Below, piece after piece: positions 41,947 through 48,976 of a stretch of DNA of 48,976 bases. Under the pieces are notes generated by a model. That model saw only the letters and a program-made list of their open reading frames with translations, did no database searches and was not told where the DNA came from. The first letter of the stretch is position 1. Every line of letters begins with the position of its first letter. The stretch is from Chryseobacterium herbae. Its GTDB lineage: Bacteria > Bacteroidota > Bacteroidia > Flavobacteriales > Weeksellaceae. A program made the position numbers and the translations under genes. Location of the stretch: contig NZ_JAOAMU010000005.1 of NCBI RefSeq assembly GCF_025154075.1, forward strand, positions 367,759 to 416,734. The letters are read 5' to 3'.

Positions 41947-42969
41947 TCATTTTCTCAAAAACCATTCCACAAATTTTTTTATGCCATTTTGGAAGTCCGT
42001 GTCTGGTTTGTAGTGTATTAATGTCTTAGCTTTTGTAATATCTGCATTGGTTTTCAGGACATCTCCCGGCTGCATTGGCAGAATTTTCCGTGTGGCAGAA
42101 ATTCCCAGAGCATTTTCTATGGCAGCCAGCATTTCAGATAAAGTGACCACCTCGTTTTCACCCAGATTAATAATTTCATAAACCCCGGAATGATTTTCAA
42201 GATAAACAATGGACTTCATGATTCCATCGATGATGTCATCAATATAAGTATAGTCTCTGGCTGTATTTCCGTCGCCGTAGAATGGGATTTCCTGTCCCTC
42301 TGAGATTAGTTTTGTAAATTTGTGGATGGCCAGATCCGGCCTTTGCCTCGGTCCATATACTGTGAAAAAACGAAGCTGAATCATATCGATATGATACAGA
42401 TTGTGGTAAACATGTCCTAAAACTTCACCACTCTTTTTAGTGGCGGCATACGGGGAGATCGGATGGTCTACATTGTCAGTTTCTGCAAATGGGGTCTTTT
42501 CGTTATTTCCATAAACACTTGATGAAGATGCACATATGAATTTGCTGACGTTGAATTCTTTACAAAGCTCCCAGAGATTCATCGTGCCGCGAACATTCAC
42601 TTCTTCATATTCAAGGGGTCTTTCAATGGAAGGACGTACACCTGCAAGGGCAGCAAGATGGATAACAAGATCAATACTGTGGTTTTTAAAAATATGTTCA
42701 AGCCCTTTTTTATCACGAATATCCTGATAATACATCTGATAGGAGTCTGACCGGGAAATGTCAGCTAAATGTCTGATGTCTGTCTCTTTGTCCGAAAAAT
42801 CAAAATCATAATTTTTACCGATAGACGCTAAAGTATTTTTAATTTTTATCTGATAATTGTAGAAATCATCAAAATTGTCAACGTTTATGACAGAATGTCC
42901 ATTTCGTAATAATTTTTCTATTAAATGGGAACCTATAAACCCGCTTCCTCCAGTTACAAGATAAGTCAT
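41947..42969 (-). CDS. NAD-dependent SDR epimerase (UDP-glucuronate 4-epimerase-like)
   Basis: The 340-residue extended SDR has the NAD loop TGGSGFIGSHL (residues 6-16), the active-site serines in CASSSSVYG (146-154), and the catalytic Y174-K178 in SPYAATKKS. The block RFFTVYGPRQRPDLAIHKF followed by GDGNTARDYTYIDD is typical of UDP-glucuronate 4-epimerases such as CapI/LspL. It would make UDP-galacturonate for capsule or LPS. No other polysaccharide genes are nearby, so it is a lone gene. A -7 box TATTTTTG (42989-42996, minus strand) precedes it. Confidence 0.88.
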   Translation of the reverse strand: MTYLVTGGSGFIGSHLIEKLLRNGHSVINVDNFDDFYNYQIKIKNTLASIGKNYDFDFSDKETDIRHLADISRSDSYQMYYQDIRDKKGLEHIFKNHSIDLVIHLAALAGVRPSIERPLEYEEVNVRGTMNLWELCKEFNVSKFICASSSSVYGNNEKTPFAETDNVDHPISPYAATKKSGEVLGHVYHNLYHIDMIQLRFFTVYGPRQRPDLAIHKFTKLISEGQEIPFYGDGNTARDYTYIDDIIDGIMKSIVYLENHSGVYEIINLGENEVVTLSEMLAAIENALGISATRKILPMQPGDVLKTNADITKAKTLIHYKPDTDFQNGIKKFVEWFLRK

Positions 42970-43055
42970 TTGTGATTTTTTAATGTCGCAAAAATATAAA
43001 TTTACTTTTTGAAAATATAATCATTAAATTTACTTAAAAAAGTAATATAAACAGT

Positions 43056-43853
43056 ATGCAGTTTCAAGGGCAAATTTTAAAAATGACGAGCTTCGACGCA
43101 CAGCCGATACAATATTATCTAAATCTTTCAGGGGATCTTATCCATATGAATGAGCTTTTCGGAAAGGAGCTGCGTATAAAGCATACCGGATTTCAGTGTG
43201 TCAACTGCGGAGAAAATAAGCCTATTTACAGAATGGGATTCTGCAAGAGCTGTTTCTTTGAAAGCCCTTATGCCAGTGATACCATTATTCGTCCGGAATT
43301 ATCCACAGCCCATTTGGGCGTTGCTGAGCGTGACCTGGAAGTTGAAAAACAAATCCAGTTGCAGCCTCACACCGTCTATCTTGCATACACCGGAGATGTA
43401 AAAGTAGGAGTGACCAGAAATACCCAGATTCCAACAAGATGGATCGATCAGGGGGCCACTTTTGCGCTGCCGATTGCCAGAACAGAAAACCGTTACGAAG
43501 CAGGAATGATAGAAGTTGCCTTAAAAGAACATCTTCCTGACAAGACCAACTGGAGAAAAATGCTTCAGGACAATTTCGAAGGAGAAATTGATCTGGCTGA
43601 CTTCCAGCAGAAAATCAGACAGTACTTCCCTGATGACTTCCAAAAGTTCTACAGTGAGGGAGAAGATCTGTGGAGATTCGATTATCCTTTTGAAAAACCT
43701 GCGAAAGTAACATCATTCACCCTGGATAAAAAACCTGAGTTCACAGGAAAGCTTACGGGAATAAAAGGACAGTATCTGAGTTTTGATGGAGCAGATTTTA
43801 TGAATGTAAGAGGTCATGAAGGCTATGTCATCGAGCTGGAGATAAAAAATTAA
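43056..43853 (+). CDS. DUF2797 family zinc protein
   Basis: The 265-residue protein fits DUF2797. A four-cysteine zinc site C48-x2-C51-x11-C63-x2-C66 is followed by FFESPYAS. Next comes HTVYLAYTGDVKVGVTRNTQIPTRWIDQGA and, later, NRYEAGMIEVALKEHL. This order (VY, KVG, R, E) looks like a diverged GIY-YIG nuclease core, which is my reading only. Function is unknown. It is divergent from the epimerase gene and 35 bp ahead of the large AsmA-like gene. Confidence 0.85.
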   Translation: MQFQGQILKMTSFDAQPIQYYLNLSGDLIHMNELFGKELRIKHTGFQCVNCGENKPIYRMGFCKSCFFESPYASDTIIRPELSTAHLGVAERDLEVEKQIQLQPHTVYLAYTGDVKVGVTRNTQIPTRWIDQGATFALPIARTENRYEAGMIEVALKEHLPDKTNWRKMLQDNFEGEIDLADFQQKIRQYFPDDFQKFYSEGEDLWRFDYPFEKPAKVTSFTLDKKPEFTGKLTGIKGQYLSFDGADFMNVRGHEGYVIELEIKN

Positions 43854-43888
43854 TCTTATATTTAAGATGACAAACACCAAATCACAAT

Positions 43889-46543
43889 ATGAGAAAATGG
43901 GTCAAAAAGTTATTAATAAGCCTGGGAATTCTGCTGCTCATTCTTTTAGCTGCAAATTTCGGACTGAATATATGGCTTAAAACCCAACTTCCGGACTATA
44001 TAAAGAAGAATACAGATTATAAGGTATCCTACAAAACACTGGATGTAGATCTGGGGTCAGGAAATATTTTTGCTGCAGGAATTACGGTAAACAGCAAAGA
44101 CCCTCAAAATACTAACGTCATTGGCCTCCAGGGAACAATTGATACATTAAAAATCAGTCGTTTTGGGATCTATGATGCCATTTTTAATAAAAGAATCAGC
44201 TCATCTGATCTGTTGCTGGCTAGACCTAACTTAAATATCAGTCTTGCAAAACCCGTAGACCGTAAAACCGGAAAAAAAACAAATCCTGTCCTATTTGAAA
44301 ATATCAGGATTAATAAAGGAACGATCAATATTTTCAAGCATACAAAACAGAAATTTTTATCGGTTCAGCAATTGGATCTGGTGGTGGAAAATCTTCAGAT
44401 GACCGAAGAATCAGTAGAAGACAAGCTTCCGGTAGTTTTTGATCGTTATACGATTAAAGGAAAGGAGTTCTTCTTTCGCCCGGATAATATATATGCGATA
44501 ACCATTAGTACTATCACGACTTCAGACGGACAGATGTCAATTGATAATTTCAGATTGATTCCACTGTTGTCTTTTAATCAGTTTAAAAGATTTTTTCCTC
44601 AAAAACCGAAACTTTTTGAATTTTCTATTCCCAAAATGGATTTTAAAGATGTGGTTTTGGCTAAAAACAAAATTTCGCTGGCCACTGCTGATTTCCAAAA
44701 TCCCGTCCTTACCGTTTACAATACCGGAGTAAAACCTAAAAAGACAGAGAAAAAACTGAATTTTGAAGTTAATTTAGAAGATATAAAACTCAATAACGCT
44801 TCCATACTCATCAATAAACCTGATGGCAGCAGATTACTTTCCGCAAAAACATTAAATATAAAAGTCAACCAGTTAAAATTTGACAAGATTACCGCAGAAG
44901 AGGTGATTCCTGTCGGATATAAAGATTTTCATGTTTCAGGAAGAGATATTCAGTATTCAAATCACCAGAATTTCACGGTTGAAAGCATTGCATTGAATCC
45001 AAAAAGCGGTGAAATCAGAAATCTGGTATTGTCTCCCGGAGTTCCGGAGGCAGGAAAAGGTTCAATGGATCTGAAAACCGGACATATCGCTTTTAACATT
45101 AATAAGTTTGAATTTATTGAAAAGAAACTGAATCTGGATCTCAAAGATGTCCTGGTTGAAAATGTAAGCGGAACAGTTAAGGCGGGGGTGAATAAGCCCA
45201 AGAAGAATCCAGGACCGACAATCATCAATTCGATCATCGTCCGGAAAATGTCTCTTAAGAATTCTGATGTTGTATATGATAAAGGAATGCAGCCGCTTGC
45301 CTTTCATGATCTGAATGCTACGGTTAACACCATTGAAATAGCACCTAAACCAAATAATCAGGGACTTTCCTTTAAAGTGAAAGACTATTTCCTGACCACA
45401 AGGAATTTTGCGTACCGAACAAAGTTTTATAATTTAAGCGCCGGTCTCTTAAAATTAAATAAAAATAGGATTCAGGTTAATAATTTTATCATGAAACCCC
45501 TCGTTTCGAGGGCGCAGTTTATCAAAATGATCCCTGTAGAGCGCGACCTGTATGATATCAAAGTTTCTCAGATTGCAGCAGATGGGCATTGGGATTTGTT
45601 TTCAGATAATAAATCAATCAATGCTTCCAATGTAGCGGTTCTTGGGGCAGATGCCAATATTTTCAGAAGTAAGATCCCAAATGATGATCCGAAAGTGAAG
45701 CCATTGTATTCCAAATTGCTCCGTTCCATAAAAATTCCAATGACAGTCAATAACCTTGATCTGAAAAATTCCGTTTTGGTTTACGAAGAAGATACACCGG
45801 AAAGTGCCGGCCCGGGAAAACTGACTTTTGCTAATTTTAATATGAACGTTAAAAACCTGAATTCTGCCAAAACAAAAGGAAAGCCTACAAAAGTGGATAT
45901 CAGGATCAACTGCTCGTTCATGAATCTTGCCCCTCTCTCGGTGAACTGGAATTTTGATGTCGCAGATCATAATGACGGTTTTGCCATTTCAGGAAAGACA
46001 TCCAATCTTCCGGCAAGTGGAATCAATCCATTTATCAGACCATATCTTCATGTAACAGCCACTTCTGGAACGATTCAGGAAATGCTGTTCAATTTTAAAG
46101 GAAACCCGGCTGGACTGAATGGAACATTCAATCTGAAACATAAGGATCTTAAAATTGCCGTCTTAAATAAAAATAATCAGGAGAAAAAAGGAGTACTCAC
46201 CGCTGTTGCAAATCTTTTTATCAGATCCGATTCTGGAAAGTATCCTGAAGCTGTGGCCGTGGAAAATGTTGAACGGGATCCTACAAAATCATTTTTCAAT
46301 CTTTTCTGGAAAGGAATTGAACAAGGTTTAAAGAAAACACTTATCGGAAAAAACATCGAGAAAACAGAAAAAACGGTAAAAAGTGCTGTTTCTTCTGTAA
46401 AGGAAGTGAAACAAACGGTCAAAGAGCTGAAGAAGGAGATTAAAGCCAAAAAGGAAGACCCTAAACCAAAGGAAGAGAAAAAAGAAAAGAAAGGATTTCT
46501 AAAGAATATTTTCAAGAAAAAAGAAACCCCGGTAACTGAATAG
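43889..46543 (+). CDS. AsmA/DUF748-like large envelope protein
   Basis: The 884-residue protein has one N-terminal membrane helix (about residues 8-28, LLISLGILLLILLAANFGL). A long beta-rich periplasmic region follows with repeated patterns such as IRINKGTINIFKHTKQ and MSLKNSDVVYDKG, typical of AsmA/TamB-like bridge-type proteins with DUF748. Such proteins are thought to move lipids between membranes; the precise role here is inferred. The C-terminal 80 residues are lysine-rich and coiled (KTVKSAVSSVKEVKQTVKELKKEIKAKK). The stop codon lies inside a hairpin that serves the opposing gene. Confidence 0.78.
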   Translation: MRKWVKKLLISLGILLLILLAANFGLNIWLKTQLPDYIKKNTDYKVSYKTLDVDLGSGNIFAAGITVNSKDPQNTNVIGLQGTIDTLKISRFGIYDAIFNKRISSSDLLLARPNLNISLAKPVDRKTGKKTNPVLFENIRINKGTINIFKHTKQKFLSVQQLDLVVENLQMTEESVEDKLPVVFDRYTIKGKEFFFRPDNIYAITISTITTSDGQMSIDNFRLIPLLSFNQFKRFFPQKPKLFEFSIPKMDFKDVVLAKNKISLATADFQNPVLTVYNTGVKPKKTEKKLNFEVNLEDIKLNNASILINKPDGSRLLSAKTLNIKVNQLKFDKITAEEVIPVGYKDFHVSGRDIQYSNHQNFTVESIALNPKSGEIRNLVLSPGVPEAGKGSMDLKTGHIAFNINKFEFIEKKLNLDLKDVLVENVSGTVKAGVNKPKKNPGPTIINSIIVRKMSLKNSDVVYDKGMQPLAFHDLNATVNTIEIAPKPNNQGLSFKVKDYFLTTRNFAYRTKFYNLSAGLLKLNKNRIQVNNFIMKPLVSRAQFIKMIPVERDLYDIKVSQIAADGHWDLFSDNKSINASNVAVLGADANIFRSKIPNDDPKVKPLYSKLLRSIKIPMTVNNLDLKNSVLVYEEDTPESAGPGKLTFANFNMNVKNLNSAKTKGKPTKVDIRINCSFMNLAPLSVNWNFDVADHNDGFAISGKTSNLPASGINPFIRPYLHVTATSGTIQEMLFNFKGNPAGLNGTFNLKHKDLKIAVLNKNNQEKKGVLTAVANLFIRSDSGKYPEAVAVENVERDPTKSFFNLFWKGIEQGLKKTLIGKNIEKTEKTVKSAVSSVKEVKQTVKELKKEIKAKKEDPKPKEEKKEKKGFLKNIFKKKETPVTE

Positions 46544-46552
46544 TTCCGGGGA
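46520..46552 (-). terminator. terminator of the 46581 gene inside the AsmA-like 3' end
   Basis: CCCCGG-T-AACT, loop GAAT, AGTT-CCGGGG form a 10-bp stem with one bulged base (46527-46551). On the minus strand it runs into TTTCTTTTTT, so it fits the opposing gene. The last coding codons and the stop of the plus-strand gene form half of the stem. Confidence 0.65.
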
Positions 46553-46580
46553 TATATATGTATTCTGGTTGAAGAAAGGA

Positions 46581-46931
46581 TTAGAAATTAAATTCTTCAC
46601 TTTCCTGAACAGGAATATCTCTCAAAAATTCATCAAACTTTTCGCCGGGATAATTGCTGTCGGCTCCGTAAGAATCTATGATCATACCACGGTTTCCGGC
46701 GTTATCTTTCAGTACATATAAAACCGCATTATCATCGGGGTTGCTGTCACCTTCAAAACGATAGGTCTTTAAAATGATAAGTTCAGAAGGTTGATATACC
46801 TTATCTGAATTCTCAAACTTCATTTCACATTTGTCGTTCATTCTGAATTCACGGTGAATTCCTCTTTCTGAAAGGGTTTTCATAACCTGGCTTAAGGTGG
46901 TCATTCTATCGGTATATTCTGAATTATCCAT
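46581..46931 (-). CDS. conserved small flavobacterial protein, unknown
   Basis: The 116-residue acidic protein has an N-terminal helix (TTLSQVMKTLSERGIHREFRM), a core with VYQPSELIILKTYRFEGDSNPDDNAVLYVLKD and then RGMIIDSYGADSN. It resembles short flavobacterial proteins sometimes labelled phosphoribosylpyrophosphate synthetase, a name the sequence does not justify: there is no PRPP-binding loop. It is a single gene, convergent with the AsmA-like gene. Confidence 0.75.
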   Translation of the reverse strand: MDNSEYTDRMTTLSQVMKTLSERGIHREFRMNDKCEMKFENSDKVYQPSELIILKTYRFEGDSNPDDNAVLYVLKDNAGNRGMIIDSYGADSNYPGEKFDEFLRDIPVQESEEFNF

Positions 46932-47104
46932 AATATTATTTTTTTAGGTAAGTACAATAATTAAACCATTGATTTGCTAAATTTAATAAAAAAGGGAATT
47001 ACATTTTTAGGTGAAATAAAGTTTAATGTTAACAAAATTTATAATTTAAAACAGAAAATTAGGTACACTTTTTGCAGTAGGTACCATATTAAATCGGACG
47101 AAAT

Positions 47105-47299
47105 ATGAAAAAAGAAGTTGGCGTTTTACTGGCAGGAGGTGTTGGTCTTTTGGCTGTATTAGGTTTTATTGGATTAAAGAAAATATTGACTAAAAAAGAT
47201 AAAAAATATAGTGATACCTATTCGGATTATCACAGACATTTTGATGACAAAAACCACGAAGATGAATATCACGGAGTGGAATTTTATGCGCTGAAGTAG
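47105..47299 (+). CDS. small single-pass membrane protein
   Basis: The 64-residue protein has a hydrophobic helix (about residues 5-26, VGVLLAGGVGLLAVLGFIGL). A strongly charged, His/Asp/Tyr-rich tail follows (KKDKKYSDTYSDYHRHFDDKNHEDEYHG). No family is recognised. A good terminator follows (47324-47356). The charged His-rich tail could bind metal, but nothing more supports this. Confidence 0.65.
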   Translation: MKKEVGVLLAGGVGLLAVLGFIGLKKILTKKDKKYSDTYSDYHRHFDDKNHEDEYHGVEFYALK

Positions 47300-47323
47300 T
47301 AAAAGAATATATTTAATTATGTG

Positions 47324-47356
47324 AAATCCGGCTCCTTTTTAAGGGTCGGATTTTTT
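47324..47356 (+). terminator. terminator of the small membrane protein gene
   Basis: AAATCCGGCTC and GGGTCGGATTT pair over 11 bp with two G-U pairs, and six T follow. It lies 25 bp after the stop at 47299. Confidence 0.85.
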
Positions 47357-47421
47357 CTGTGGATAACTTTAATGTTAAAACTCATTATTTAATAAGAAAT
47401 CCATTCTAATTTTACATCATA

Positions 47422-48468
47422 ATGCAGAACGAAAATTTCAAAAAAGGACAAGGCGCACAGTCGAACGTTATCAATCGTTTCGACCGGTATACCTATGAGC
47501 CGGAAGAAGAAGATTTCGAAGCGGTAAAAACCACTTTTACGGAAGTTTTCCCAAAAAGCATTGTGAATCAGGTAAAAAGTGAAGATCTCCCCATGGAATA
47601 TTCCATGAATCCTTATCAGGGCTGTGAACATGGCTGTTCCTATTGCTTTGCAAGACCTACCCATGAGTATTGGGGCTACAGCGCAGGAATTGATTTTGAA
47701 AGGAAAATCATGGTGAAGAAAAATGCTCCTGAACTTTTGGAAAAATTTTTTCAGAAAAGAGGTTACAAACCGGCACCAATTCTCCTCTCAGGAAACACCG
47801 ATTGCTATCAGCCTGCGGAAAGACAGTTTGAGATCACCCGAAAACTTCTTCAGGTTTGTCTGGATTACAGACATCCTGTCAATGTTCTGACAAAAAATGC
47901 ACTTGTGCTGAGGGATCTTGATATTTTAAAACCGATGGCGGAACAGAATCTGGTTTCAGTTTCACTTAGTATTCCTACTATTAATGAAGAGTTGAGACGG
48001 AAAATGGAACCGCGTACTAGTTCAGCTCCAAATAAATTGAAGGCCATAGAAGTTCTTACAGAGAATAAAATTCCTGTTCATGTTATGGTGGCACCTATTA
48101 TTCCTGGTCTGAACAGTGATGAGCCGTTGAACATTTTGAAATCTATTTCAGATGCAGGCGCATTGAGCTTCGGATACACCTTGGTAAGATTGAATGATAC
48201 CGTAGAACCTGTTTTTGTTAATTGGATCGAGTCACATTTTCCGGACAGGGCGCAAAAGGTTTTAAATCTTATCCGTTCTATGCGCGGTGGAAAACTGGGA
48301 GACAAAAGATATTTTGAAAGACAGAGAGGAGAGGGCAACATCGCAGACATGATTCATACTACATTTAAGATCGGAAGAAAGAAGTTTTTTGAAGGCAAAG
48401 AATTTCCTAAGCTTTCCACTGCGAATTTTACCGGAGCAAAAGATCAGCAGCTAAGACTGTTTGATTGA
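47422..48468 (+). CDS. PA0069 family radical SAM protein
   Basis: The 348-residue protein has the radical SAM cluster motif CEHGCSYC (C68, C72, C75) in NPYQGCEHGCSYCFARPTHEYWGY, close to spore-photoproduct-lyase-type proteins of the PA0069 family. ILLSGNTDCYQPAER and VNVLTKNALVLRDLDIL follow, as expected for this group. The reaction is not known; relatives act in DNA photoproduct repair or nucleic-acid modification. It has its own spacer on both sides and looks monocistronic. Confidence 0.92.
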   Translation: MQNENFKKGQGAQSNVINRFDRYTYEPEEEDFEAVKTTFTEVFPKSIVNQVKSEDLPMEYSMNPYQGCEHGCSYCFARPTHEYWGYSAGIDFERKIMVKKNAPELLEKFFQKRGYKPAPILLSGNTDCYQPAERQFEITRKLLQVCLDYRHPVNVLTKNALVLRDLDILKPMAEQNLVSVSLSIPTINEELRRKMEPRTSSAPNKLKAIEVLTENKIPVHVMVAPIIPGLNSDEPLNILKSISDAGALSFGYTLVRLNDTVEPVFVNWIESHFPDRAQKVLNLIRSMRGGKLGDKRYFERQRGEGNIADMIHTTFKIGRKKFFEGKEFPKLSTANFTGAKDQQLRLFD

Positions 48469-48471
48469 TAG

Positions 48472-48604
48472 ATCTTATACCTTATATATATGATGAAACC
48501 AGATGTATGATGACAAGTATATAATTAATATATATAGTATAAGATTCAATAGAAGCGGGCTTTAGCCCGCTTACAATATATGTTCATTCTAAAAGGCTTT
48601 AGCC
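48472..48604. repeat. hairpin cluster after the radical SAM gene
   Basis: ATCTTATAC plus TATATATAT (48472-48491) pairs with ATATATATAGTATAAGAT (48528-48545) with a two-base bulge. Next come AAGCGGGC-TTTA-GCCCGCTT (48553-48572) and GGC-TTTA-GCC (48595-48604). The last two share the GGCTTTAGCC core and look like a dispersed REP-type element. The first may end the radical SAM transcript. From 48605 to 48880 I see nothing supportable. Confidence 0.65.
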
Positions 48605-48884
48605 AAAACTTACAAACTAATCCTCTATTTCCGGTTTTCCTCATTAAAAGTAAAATCCGATACATCCGGAAACGGCGGTTTAAATCTCAAATCCGGTGAT
48701 ATCATAGGTCTGGAAAAGTCTTATGCCGAGTTTTTGAGCCTGATCTATGAACATACTAAAAGGTAGAATCACTACTAAAGAAAAGGAGAGCGGTAAAATT
48801 AAACATTAGTTTAAAATTTTTCTCTCTGCATACCAGTGTTTTATGATTTAAAGGGGCTTGTTCGTGAATTTTAAGTTAAATAAA

Positions 48885-48917
48885 TTTGTTTTGCGTTTGA
48901 ATAAGTTGTTATCTTTG
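48885..48917 (+). promoter_or_regulatory. strong promoter reading out of the window
   Basis: TTTG (48885-48888), a 21-bp spacer and TATCTTTG (48910-48917) match the Bacteroidota -33/-7 consensus perfectly. About 59 bp follow to the window end without a start codon in good context, so the gene it drives lies outside. Confidence 0.7.
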
Positions 48918-48976
48918 CCCCACTGAAAAACGAGAGTATTTCGGTAGCACAGAAGAGCTTTTAGATAAGCATAATA

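Noticed and set aside
48680..48754. A short minus-strand frame (MFIDQAQKLGIRLFQTYD...)
   Set aside because: It has only 24 codons and no signals; it might be a gene remnant but cannot be supported.

Overview
The window reads as chromosomal DNA from a member of the Bacteroidota, class Flavobacteriia, most likely Chryseobacterium or a close relative. This rests on the gene content and order (mraZ-rsmH-ftsL-ftsI-murE-mraY-murD-ftsW-murG-murC-ftsQ-ftsA-ftsZ-yqeY; secA next to a DUF2795 gene), on promoters of the TAnnTTTG type, and on low-GC spacers with flavobacterial-style intergenic repeats. No database search was possible.

Layout. 1-300: two tandem, nearly identical type-II (serine-like) tRNA genes with an abnormal anticodon arm, in a 149-bp repeat cut by the window edge. 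397-807: a bacilliredoxin-family gene. 1280-18534, all on the minus strand: the complete division and cell-wall (dcw) cluster, opened by mraZ behind three MraZ-type operator boxes. Its spacers carry either a twin-hairpin repeat or quasi-tandem short words. Between murE and ftsI lies a decayed 140-bp tandem duplication of the ftsI 3' end. 18807-20702, plus: an alpha/beta hydrolase, the ribosome-assembly GTPase EngB and an ElaA-like acetyltransferase.

20827-25786 is the most interesting accessory region. A lipoprotein-like TPR histidine kinase and a NarL/LuxR-type response regulator sit between two target-like transcription units: a KTSC-DUF6232-small secreted protein operon on one side, and a one-TM protein of unknown function on the other. 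The promoters of both units carry the same 16-bp palindrome (TTACGGGAATCCGTAA, one mismatch) at exactly the same distance (36.5 nt) from the -7 element. This suggests a local two-component regulon.

25837-27844: msrA, a 201-bp repeat element with 19-bp perfect terminal inverted repeats, and a ROK-family kinase without the usual zinc cysteines. 27929-38225, minus: an iron/siderophore uptake locus with three TonB-dependent receptors, three PepSY-TM proteins and a 54-residue membrane protein. Related AT-rich dyads lie in front of the first and last PepSY genes. 38381-41804: secA and a DUF2795 gene. 41947-48468: a UDP-glucuronate-epimerase-like SDR, a DUF2797 zinc protein, a large AsmA/DUF748-like protein, two small proteins and a PA0069-type radical SAM protein. 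The right edge holds hairpin repeats and a strong promoter firing out of the window.

The dcw genes form a cytoplasm-to-septum peptidoglycan and divisome module. The iron locus is an outer-membrane/inner-membrane siderophore module. The two-component locus is the best candidate for something undescribed.
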